A stretch of 11,655 bases of DNA, taken from assembly GCA_035575035.1 (NCBI GenBank), contig DATLYH010000156.1:1-11655 (forward strand), in the 5' to 3' direction. The notes under the pieces were generated by a model. The model did not search any database, was not told the DNA's origin, and was given only the letters and a program-made list of their open reading frames with translations. The DNA is from DATLYH01 sp035575035. Lineage in GTDB: Bacteria > Planctomycetota > Planctomycetia > Gemmatales > Gemmataceae. Position numbers and translations under genes: made by a program. Of the stretch, positions 5,716-11,655 are shown one piece after another (position 1 is the stretch's first letter; the number at the start of each line of letters is the position of its first letter).

Positions 5716-7026
5716 ATGTTATCCGACCATTGCCGCCGACTGCTGAGTGCCTACGTTGACGGCGAGCTAAGTGCCCGCCAGCGCAAGGCCGTCCTGCGGC
5801 TGCTTCGGCGGTCGACCGAGGCCCGTGCCCTGCTGCGCGCCCTTCAGGAAGACGCCCAACGGCTCCGCCGGCTGCCGCGGAAGCGGTCCGATCCGGAATT
5901 CCAGTTTCGGCTGATAGCGACCTTCGCCGAGCAGCAGGCCGAGTTGGGCCGGTTCCGTCCGCCATCGCCCCAGCCGGCCACCATACCGCTCTGGCTCGGG
6001 CTGTCCGCCGCGGCTGCCATGCTGATCGCGGTCGGCATCGGCTCGTACCTCTACTTCTCCGGCCCAACTTGGTCCGACCCTCCGGTCGCCCGCCAGTCCC
6101 AGCCGGCGCCGGCCGTCCCGGCGGCGAGGGCCGAATCGCTCCCCGAGCACACCCCAGTGCCGCGCGAAGAACCGCCCGCCGGCCCCCGGCCCGCCGCATC
6201 ATCCCGGCCGGCCCCCCCGGAGTTGGTCCGGGCGCCGCGTCCGGCCCCGGCCGATGAGCCCGATCCCGATCCCGAGGTGCTGGCCTCCCCTGCCCCCGTC
6301 GAGAAGAAGGAGTTGTTCCGGGCGGCGGATGTCCAGTTGCCGATTGTCATCAACCTGCACGAACTCGATCAGGAGAAGTCCCGGCAGGAGCTCCGCGGGG
6401 AGTTGAATCGGGGGAGCGCCTTCCGCCTGGAGCTTCCTTGCCGCGAGAGCAGTGCCAGGGCCTTCAAGCGCCTGCAACCGGTGCTGGAGGCCAACGGCAT
6501 CCGTCTGATCGTCGATCAGGTTGCACAGGTGCGGCTGAGATACGGCCAGTTCAAGACCAATTATGTCATCTACCTCGAGGACGTGACGCCGGACGAATTG
6601 GTCCGGGTCCTGGAGCAACTCGGTGCGGAGGACCGCAAGGCAGAGGCCGGACCGCGCCAGTTCACGCAGCTGGTGGCCGCCTCCTTGAACGAGGCAGACC
6701 GCAAGGAAATATCCCAGCTTCTGAGTGTCGATCCGCGCCAGCTGACGCCGCGGAGCCAGGCCCTGCCGGGTGTGGACCTGCGCAAGCCGTTGGCGGAGAC
6801 GACGGGCGACCAGGTGGCCCAGGCGCTGACGAAGCAGGGGGGAGTGCCGCGGCCGGAGCCCGGCAAGCCGGCGGCGAAAGCACCCGAGCGGCTGGCCCTG
6901 GCTCTGGCCTACAACCCAGTCCGGCCCCGCTCCGGCTCGGCCGAGGTCAAGCGCTTCCTGGAAAGTCGCAAGCCGCCGCGCGAGGGAACGCTGCAAGTGC
7001 TGCTCGTCCTGCGCGACGCCGGATGA
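5716..7026 (+). CDS. Membrane-anchored anti-sigma-factor-like protein with long proline-rich linker
   Basis: The 436-residue product is likely to hold the preceding sigma factor at the membrane. The N-terminus (SDHCRRLLSAYVDGELS, residues 3-19) resembles the anti-sigma zinc-binding fold, but only the His-Cys pair is present and the CxxC-type ligands are missing. One transmembrane helix follows at about 90-114 (LWLGLSAAAAMLIAVGIGSY). Then comes an Ala/Pro-rich linker (about 118-195) and an unrecognised C-terminal domain (about 197-436) with FRAADVQLPIVINLHELDQ and YVIYLEDVTPDELVRVLEQL. The start is ATG 5716. An in-frame GTG at 5614 would prepend a signal-like hydrophobic stretch and put the sigma-binding domain on the wrong side, so it is disfavoured but not excluded. 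The anti-sigma role is inferred from position and the N-terminal fold. The C-terminal domain's ligand is unknown. Confidence 0.75.
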   Translation: MLSDHCRRLLSAYVDGELSARQRKAVLRLLRRSTEARALLRALQEDAQRLRRLPRKRSDPEFQFRLIATFAEQQAELGRFRPPSPQPATIPLWLGLSAAAAMLIAVGIGSYLYFSGPTWSDPPVARQSQPAPAVPAARAESLPEHTPVPREEPPAGPRPAASSRPAPPELVRAPRPAPADEPDPDPEVLASPAPVEKKELFRAADVQLPIVINLHELDQEKSRQELRGELNRGSAFRLELPCRESSARAFKRLQPVLEANGIRLIVDQVAQVRLRYGQFKTNYVIYLEDVTPDELVRVLEQLGAEDRKAEAGPRQFTQLVAASLNEADRKEISQLLSVDPRQLTPRSQALPGVDLRKPLAETTGDQVAQALTKQGGVPRPEPGKPAAKAPERLALALAYNPVRPRSGSAEVKRFLESRKPPREGTLQVLLVLRDAG

Positions 7027-7055
7027 GTCGCCACGCCCCGTTTTGCTGATGTCAA

Positions 7056-7071
7056 CTCCTCCCCTGAGGAG
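7056..7071 (+). terminator. Possible terminator hairpin after the anti-sigma-like gene
   Basis: CTCCTC (7056-7061) pairs with GAGGAG (7066-7071) around a CCCT loop, 30 bp past the stop at 7026. A pyrimidine-rich run (CCTTCCTCTTCTCC) follows in place of a pure T-tract. The stem is short. Confidence 0.35.
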
Positions 7072-7302
7072 CCTTCCTCTTCTCCATGCCGGTCAGGTCA
7101 GCGGCAGATAGGTGTCGTAACGACGGGCGGATCTAACCATACTTCTTCTTGGCCGGGGCGGGACCGTTCGGCGGGGGGGACGATCTCGAAGGGGAACTTC
7201 TTGCAGCGCAGCAGGCATCTTCACACCCCGCTGCCCTGCCAACACTCCAGCATTCAATCTCATCCTATCTCACAGAATGATGCGAGGAAAGAAGTGCGGT
7301 CA

Positions 7303-7329
7303 TCAGGGGCTTCTACCAAGTGCTCCTGA
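7303..7329 (-). terminator. Possible terminator hairpin after the large minus-strand gene
   Basis: TCAGGGGC (7303-7310) and GCTCCTGA (7322-7329) form an 8-position stem around an 11-nt loop, about 38 bp beyond the stop of the minus-strand gene. One position is a G-U wobble on the plus-strand RNA and an A-C mismatch on the minus-strand RNA. There is no T-tract, so termination is only suggested by location. Confidence 0.3.
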
Positions 7330-7367
7330 CCCCTTTTCCCGAGAGCGCGTCATAGAGCAAGACCGGC

Positions 7368-10355
7368 TTACCCGCCCCGGCGGCGCGGCGGCGGAGCTTT
7401 CTTCCGACCGGCGTCGGGGGCCGTCGGCCGGTTCCGCGGCTGGTCGAACGGCGTGTTCACCACCTCCCGCGGCACCGCCGCCGGCACCAGCGGTTCGATC
7501 TGCAAATCGTCGAAATAAACCGTCCCCAGACCGGTCAACGCCACCGTCAAGGAGATCGTGCCGTCGGCCGGCACCCGTCGGTAGAGGGTGAACTTCTTCC
7601 ACCCCGTCGGCTCGGTCAGACGGACGGCCAACGGCTCGCCGCCAGCGCTGTCGTACAGCAGGGCCCCGTCGGCGGAGGCGGTGATGGGGGCCGGGATGCG
7701 CACCCAGCCGCTGACCTGCACCAAGCTCCCCGGCTCCAGCCGGACCGCCGGGCTATGGATCGCCAGGAAGGTCCGCTCCAAGGCTGCCGGCGGCTGCTCG
7801 CGGTTCTTCGGCTTGATCTGTAGCATCAAGCATTGCTTGCCGCTGTGCGGCTGACTGCTGACCCGGCGGGCGGTCAGCTCTACCTCGTCGAGGTTGACCG
7901 GCTGGGCCAGCCAGGCGTGGGGCGTCTCATCCGGCGGTGTCTCGAAATCGCCGCCGGGCAGCACGTTGGCCGAAGGCGTTGAGCGCCGCACCTGCTCGAA
8001 CAGCTCCCAGTGCCGCGGCAGTGTGAAGAAGCTCATGGCGTAGGGACTTGCCACCGCCGCCTCAGTGTCGCGGGGGTAATCCTCCTTCTCCTCCGGTGGA
8101 TTCTTCCGCGGGCCGCGGCGCTCGTCTGGTCCGTCCGGTCCCTGCATCCGGATCACAGGGAGGGAAGGCCGGCCGAGGGCGTTCAGGTCGCGGACGGCCT
8201 GCTCCCAGTGGGCCCGCATCAAAATGCGCAACGGCCGCAACGCCCGCTGGGCCTCCCGGTACGCCTCGCGGTAGTCGCCGTTGTCGAACTGGCGGGCACA
8301 TGTTTGCAGCCGGGCACGGGCATTCTCCAGAAGCGCCGCCCCATCGGGGAGCCGGCGGCCGGCCTGCTCCAGCTCGGCATTGACCCGGGCCACCTTCTCC
8401 AGCTCCACCTGGGCCAGGTCATGCGACCACTGGGCCGCCAGCTTGCGCAGCCGGCGGGCCTGATCCTGGAAGCGCACCAGCAGCCCAGTCGGCCCTGTGT
8501 CGGAGGTGAAGACAATGGCCGTGGTCAGGCCGAACTCGGGGATGGTGACCTTGACGCCGCCGGTGACGCGCTCGGCCCGCAGCGAGCGGACCTCGCCGGG
8601 CGTGACCTCCCAGACCTGAGCGCCGTTGGGCACCTGCGGCACGGTGATGGTCAGGTTGACGGTCGCCGCTTGACCGGGGACGCACTGCGAGCCGGCCCCC
8701 ACCCAGATCGGTAAGACCAGGATGCCGTGGTCGGTGCGCATCAGCGCCGCCTTGACCTGCGGCAGCGAGGTGTCGATCCACAGGGGCGGCTCGGCCGTCA
8801 CCAGGAGCGGTTCCAGCATTTGCAGCTCCTGGTTGAGCAAGGCCAGGTTCAACAAGCGGTCGCGGCCGGCGGGGTCGGCACTGAAGCGGTCGGCCCAGAA
8901 CCCCAGTCCCCGACAGCCCGCCGCCAGGGCGAGGTAGGTCACCAGACGGACCTGCTCCGGCTGCGGGCCGACCAGCGCCGGTTCGGTGGCGCCGGTCGCC
9001 GCGCGGTTGCTGGTTGATGTCAGGGTGTCCTGGCGCGCGCCCGGAGCGCGATCGGGAGCGAGCAGGGCGGCGTACCATTCGGGCGTATGGGTCTGCACCC
9101 AGGTCCAGAAGAAAGTGCCGGGCTGGGCCAGCAGGCGGCGCTGGTTGAGCCACTCGCGGTACTGGGTCAGCTCCAGGCCGGTCATCAACGGCCAGCGATG
9201 CACGCCGAGCAGGTCCACATTCCGCGAGTAGGGCTGGAAGCCGTCCCAGACATCGGCGGCCAGGGGACGGGTGTCGGCGGCGCGGACAAGCTGGGCAGTC
9301 CGGGCCAGGGCGGTCACCTGCTCGGCTTGCAGGCCGCCGCCGAGGTCCCAGAAGAGTATCTCGTCCCGCTCCAGGAAGTGCGACATCGTCCGGGCCAGGG
9401 CCTCGCTGGAGGTGAGGTGCTGGTCCTTCAGGACCGACGTCAAGGTGGGCACGACCCAGAAGCCGAGATTGGCCGCTTCCTCAAGGACGGCGGCGGTCGT
9501 GTCCTCGTCGAACCAGATAGTGTTGAAGCCGGCGTCACGGAGCACCTTGAGCGGGGCGCCCGTGTGGCGAACGCCGCGGAAAAAGAACTTCTTGCCGCTG
9601 ACCACGAGTTGGTCGCGGTTAAGCTGGACGACGGCGGCGCGGCGCGGCGTGAGCACGCCATCACGGGCCGTCGGCCGGGCGGGCGGCCGCGATGAGGGGG
9701 CTTCCAGCACGGGGCCGGCCTCCAGGTCGTCGATCCAGATCTCGTTCAGCCCGGGGCCGCCGTAGACATTGAGCAGGACGCGGTCGATGTAGGCATCGTC
9801 GATGGCGATATCGCGTTTCAGCTCGACCCGGAGCAGCTGCTGCTGTTCCTTGAGGAGTTTAACCGGGCGACGCAGCTCCAGTCGCTGCCAACGGCCGGCG
9901 AGTTGGTAGAGATCGCCGCGGACGACGACGGTGAGCGGTTCGTCGGGCCGTTGGGGATTGCGCTCCTGGGGCAGCACCAGCCGGGCCAGCAGCTGGGCCC
10001 CGGGCCGATTGGCCTTGATCCAGACGCTGATGTTCAGCTCGTCGGTGACGGGCGCCCGGCCGATGTCAAGGTGGTAGTGGATAAAGCTGCCCGGCTGCGC
10101 CTCGATCTGGATATGCTCGGAGCGCTGGCCGCCGTGGGCATGGTCCTCGGTGACGCGATGGCGGTTCTCGCGGAACGCGGCGTCGGCCGTCCCCTGGACC
10201 CAGACCGTCTCGCGTTCGAAGCCTTCGCGGTAAACTTGCTGAGCCGACGACAGCGCCACCCAGGGCAGGAGCAGGCCAACGGCAACAAGGCCCAGGCCGG
10301 CGAGCTGGAGCCGACGGCCCGTTTGGCTCCGCCCTGGTTCGGTTCTCCCGGTCAT
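7368..10355 (-). CDS. Large exported protein: carbohydrate-binding-like modules around a glycoside-hydrolase-like barrel
   Basis: The 995-residue product begins at the ATG whose complement is 10353-10355, preceded on the minus strand by AAGAGGAG nine bases upstream. Residues 1-38 are a signal peptide: Arg-rich start, hydrophobic core, ALSSA before QQ. Residues about 40-200 form a beta-rich, carbohydrate-binding-like module (YREGFERE to EIWIDDLEAG). Residues about 250-560 resemble a glycoside-hydrolase TIM barrel, with KKFFFRGVRHTG at about 254, AGFNTIWFDED, FLERDEILFWDLGGGL at about 328-343, and FFWTWVQTHTPEWY at about 414. Helical, coiled-coil-like sequence fills about 620-725. A second jelly-roll-like module lies at about 797-960 (DFETPPDETPHAW to YFDDLQIEPL), then a basic Pro-rich tail. 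Where hydrolases carry NEP, this protein has GGG, so it may bind sugar without cleaving it. The substrate is unknown, and periplasmic or surface location is inferred. Confidence 0.8.
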   Translation of the reverse strand: MTGRTEPGRSQTGRRLQLAGLGLVAVGLLLPWVALSSAQQVYREGFERETVWVQGTADAAFRENRHRVTEDHAHGGQRSEHIQIEAQPGSFIHYHLDIGRAPVTDELNISVWIKANRPGAQLLARLVLPQERNPQRPDEPLTVVVRGDLYQLAGRWQRLELRRPVKLLKEQQQLLRVELKRDIAIDDAYIDRVLLNVYGGPGLNEIWIDDLEAGPVLEAPSSRPPARPTARDGVLTPRRAAVVQLNRDQLVVSGKKFFFRGVRHTGAPLKVLRDAGFNTIWFDEDTTAAVLEEAANLGFWVVPTLTSVLKDQHLTSSEALARTMSHFLERDEILFWDLGGGLQAEQVTALARTAQLVRAADTRPLAADVWDGFQPYSRNVDLLGVHRWPLMTGLELTQYREWLNQRRLLAQPGTFFWTWVQTHTPEWYAALLAPDRAPGARQDTLTSTSNRAATGATEPALVGPQPEQVRLVTYLALAAGCRGLGFWADRFSADPAGRDRLLNLALLNQELQMLEPLLVTAEPPLWIDTSLPQVKAALMRTDHGILVLPIWVGAGSQCVPGQAATVNLTITVPQVPNGAQVWEVTPGEVRSLRAERVTGGVKVTIPEFGLTTAIVFTSDTGPTGLLVRFQDQARRLRKLAAQWSHDLAQVELEKVARVNAELEQAGRRLPDGAALLENARARLQTCARQFDNGDYREAYREAQRALRPLRILMRAHWEQAVRDLNALGRPSLPVIRMQGPDGPDERRGPRKNPPEEKEDYPRDTEAAVASPYAMSFFTLPRHWELFEQVRRSTPSANVLPGGDFETPPDETPHAWLAQPVNLDEVELTARRVSSQPHSGKQCLMLQIKPKNREQPPAALERTFLAIHSPAVRLEPGSLVQVSGWVRIPAPITASADGALLYDSAGGEPLAVRLTEPTGWKKFTLYRRVPADGTISLTVALTGLGTVYFDDLQIEPLVPAAVPREVVNTPFDQPRNRPTAPDAGRKKAPPPRRRGG

Positions 10356-10489
10356 GGTCCGCCGCTCCTCTTGACTGGTCCGCCCCGACTGCCGGCCTTG
10401 CCGCCGCGAGCCGGGCCAAGTTATCGGGGGAGGGGTCCGAGGGGGAGGTATAGCAAGGGGAACGCCAGGGAGGAAGAGCAATCCTCACC

Positions 10490-10615
10490 CTGCTGGCGCC
10501 GGTCAGCGCAGCGGTGAGCATCTGGGGGCTGGCGTCGAACCCCTTCGACTGCTGGCTGGCGGCGCGTGGGCTGGCGACGCTGCCGTTGCGCATGCGGGCA
10601 TCCGATCGGATTGCC
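10490..10615 (+). pseudogene. Fragment of a Cys/Met-metabolism PLP-dependent enzyme (cystathionine synthase/lyase type)
   Basis: Forty-two codons read LLAPVSAAVSIWGL, then ASNPFDCWLAARGLATLPLR, then MRASDRIA. This matches the segment of cystathionine gamma-synthase and lyase proteins that contains the (A/P)FD-x-(W/Y)L-xx-RGL-x-TL-xx-RM signature. The E. coli MetB counterpart is GAFDSYLLLRGLRTLVPRM. The family is about 380-400 residues long, and neither the PLP-lysine region nor the C-terminal half is present. The frame continues to a stop at 10721-10723 but the similarity ends near 10615. It sits upstream of the minus-strand gene and is best read as a remnant of a deleted or transposed gene. 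Confidence 0.65.
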
Positions 10616-10634
10616 ATCTTGAAGTGCCAGGCAG

Positions 10635-11229
10635 ATGTCGTTCGTGACCTGCGTGTCGGACGAGCAGGTGTTGCGCTCGACCCTGCTCCGCTCATCCTGC
10701 CTGGACCTCGGCTCGCCCCATGAACTCCTGCTCCTGTGCGGCTGTCGCAGCGCCGCCGAGGGGCTGAATGCCAGGATCGCCGCGGCGCTGTGGCGGATCG
10801 ACCGGCCGCTGGAGAAGGTTCTGCCCGTGCTCGTCGCCTCGCGCCACGATCCGGACGAAGATGCCCGCGCCGAGGTTGAGGACGTGTGGCGGCAGATCGG
10901 CCCGGCGGTGCGGGCGGCCTTGCCCTTCGTGAAGGACCTCTTCCGGCGCCATGACCCGCAAGTCCAGCAGAAAGCGACCCAGGCGTTCAGCAAGTTCGGC
11001 CTGGAAGCGGTGCCGGCCCTGCTCGACGCACTGACCCGGGAACACGTCCCCACTCCGATCGTCCCGCGCCCGGTGCCCCCGGGTAGTCCTCGCCCTCCCG
11101 TCACGGTGAACCCGGCCGGTGACGCTCGCTTCCGCGCCTGGGTCGTCGAGGCGCTGGGAAAGACCGGCGCGCCAGCGGTGCCCCCGCTGATCCCGGTCGG
11201 GACGCAGGTGAAAAAGAGGAGACACGCCA
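10635..11229 (+). pseudogene. HEAT-repeat protein remnant without its own stop codon
   Basis: The frame opens after TGA 10620-10622 and has an ATG at 10635. From about 10770 it encodes HEAT-like helical repeats: ARIAAALWRIDRPLEKVLPV, then DPDEDARAEVEDVWRQIGPA, then DPQVQQKATQAFSKFGLEAV, and DARFRAWVVEALGKTGAPAV, ending near 11192. Such repeats are protein-binding scaffolds common in planctomycetes. The first 45 residues (MSFVTCVSDEQVL onward, Cys-rich) are not HEAT-like. The frame runs through the next gene to the window edge without a stop, but the sequence after 11192 looks like an out-of-frame reading of that gene. A one-base shift between about 11192 and 11209 would reach TGA at 11209-11211, just before the next ribosome binding site. 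A frameshifted gene, a truncated gene and a sequencing error are all possible. Long minus-strand frames opposite it are shadows. Confidence 0.5.
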
Positions 11230-11655
11230 ATGCTTCCCCTCGTCCTGGCCTGCTCGTTCCCCTTCTTCGGCGGCCCGCCCCCCGGCGGGGCCGTGTACGG
11301 CCTGCTCTTCTACTGCCCGGGGCCGGGCTCCCCCAACCCGGACGGGCTGGGGCAGGACCTGGTGCGTTACACCAGCTTCCACGAGGGGATCTACGCCCGG
11401 GGAGTCGAGCCCGGTTGGGTCGTGTGCTACGTCCGGGCCGAAGCGGTCGGCCCCTGGGTCTACCGGCTGGCCGTCGCCGGGTGCGGCGACGGCCGGGAGT
11501 ACCAGGCCCGGATGCTCAACGCCCTCCTCGAGGGCTACCGGGACGCCTACGTGCCCTGGCGCCGCCGCGACGCGGCGGAGCACCTCCGGTCCTGGGACGA
11601 GATGCTGCGGCGCGACGCCGGCCGCCTCCGCGAGATGCGGCGGGAGGCGACCGCC
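11230..11655 (+). CDS. Unrecognised protein, 3' end outside window
   Basis: The ATG at 11230 follows a strong ribosome binding site, AGAGGAG (11215-11221), with eight bases between. The frame stays open for 142 codons to the window edge. Nearly every third position is G or C, more extreme than in the housekeeping genes to the left, which supports coding in this frame. The N-terminus (MLPLVLACSFPFFGGPPPGG) is hydrophobic, then Gly/Pro-rich, and is not a convincing signal peptide. The middle is rich in aromatic residues (RYTSFHEGIYARG, GWVVCYVRAEAVGPWVYRL). The visible end is a charged helix (RSWDEMLRRDAGRLREM). Five cysteines or more are scattered without a clear metal-binding pattern. I do not recognise the family and assign no function. 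It may begin an accessory region continuing to the right. Confidence 0.65.
   Translation, partial: MLPLVLACSFPFFGGPPPGGAVYGLLFYCPGPGSPNPDGLGQDLVRYTSFHEGIYARGVEPGWVVCYVRAEAVGPWVYRLAVAGCGDGREYQARMLNALLEGYRDAYVPWRRRDAAEHLRSWDEMLRRDAGRLREMRREATA

Larger units (their letters stand above)
7027..7367. other. Intergenic region between convergent genes, no convincing gene
   Basis: This 341-bp gap separates the ends of the anti-sigma-like gene and the large minus-strand gene. It holds two small hairpins (7056-7071 and 7303-7329) that may act as terminators. On the minus strand a 41-codon open stretch (7220 down to 7098) begins with strongly G/C-ended codons (CKKFPFEIVPP) and has no start codon. It may be a gene remnant. 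No tRNA or other RNA gene was recognised. Confidence 0.6.

Noticed and set aside
8010..8714. Plus-strand open frames (also 9087-9695 and 9903-10517) opposite the large minus-strand gene
   Set aside because: The minus-strand frame has a signal peptide, ribosome binding site and domain-like sequence. The plus-strand translations are shadow-like and low in complexity.
10425..10449. GGGGGAGG-type tract as a third copy of the intergenic hairpin module
   Set aside because: It contains two direct purine-rich blocks but no complementary pyrimidine arm and no CTACA box at the right distance.
10421..11230. Long minus-strand frames (10421-11230 and 10692-11225)
   Set aside because: They mirror the HEAT-repeat coding sequence and the PLP fragment, both recognisable on the plus strand.
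1..11655. CRISPR array, tRNA, rRNA, or complete insertion sequence
   Set aside because: No regularly spaced repeats, cloverleaf, rRNA signature, or transposase with terminal inverted repeats was seen on either strand.

Overview
The window is GC-rich with strongly G/C-biased third codon positions. It reads like a chromosomal segment of a planctomycete, most likely a Gemmata-like lineage. That assignment is inference from the DnaB intein, the DnaB/IspF/CysRS/RuvCAB gene neighbourhood, the ECF sigma factor paired with a proline-rich membrane anti-sigma protein, the HEAT-repeat remnant and the GC-rich intergenic palindromes. No rRNA, tRNA, CRISPR array or complete insertion sequence was seen.

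Layout. Positions 1-474 hold the 3' end of dnaB. It begins inside an in-frame intein that ends at 279, and the intein's homing-endonuclease region appears almost entirely deleted. A good sigma70-like promoter (491-520) and a 13-bp hairpin (539-571) precede ispF (601-1071), which is followed closely by cysS (1084-2562). A second, related hairpin module (2564-2624) separates cysS from a tight ruvC-ruvA-ruvB cluster (2649-4860). Two tandem 29-bp repeats (4868-4925) abut a TTGACA/CATTAT promoter that should drive an ECF sigma factor (5042-5602) and a single-pass membrane anti-sigma-like protein (5716-7026). A 341-bp gap without a convincing gene (7027-7367) lies between converging genes. The minus strand then carries one large exported protein (7368-10355), with carbohydrate-binding-like modules flanking a glycoside-hydrolase-like barrel that seems to lack the usual acid/base glutamate.

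The right end, from about 10490, looks like accessory or decaying DNA. It holds a 42-codon fragment of a Cys/Met-metabolism PLP enzyme, then a HEAT-repeat reading frame that never reaches a stop before the next gene, then an unrecognised gene (11230 to the window edge) with extremely GC-rich third positions and a strong ribosome binding site.

How the genes work together. The left half is housekeeping: replicative helicase, MEP-pathway isoprenoid enzyme, cysteinyl-tRNA synthetase and Holliday-junction resolution. RuvA, RuvB and RuvC form one branch-migration and resolution machine and are translationally close (gaps of 8 and 14 nt). The sigma/anti-sigma pair is a plausible envelope-to-transcription signalling unit. 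No complete novel multigene system is visible. The most unusual items are the natural mini-intein, the CysRS with KMAGS in place of KMSKS, the repeated box-plus-hairpin module, and the gene cut off at the right edge.
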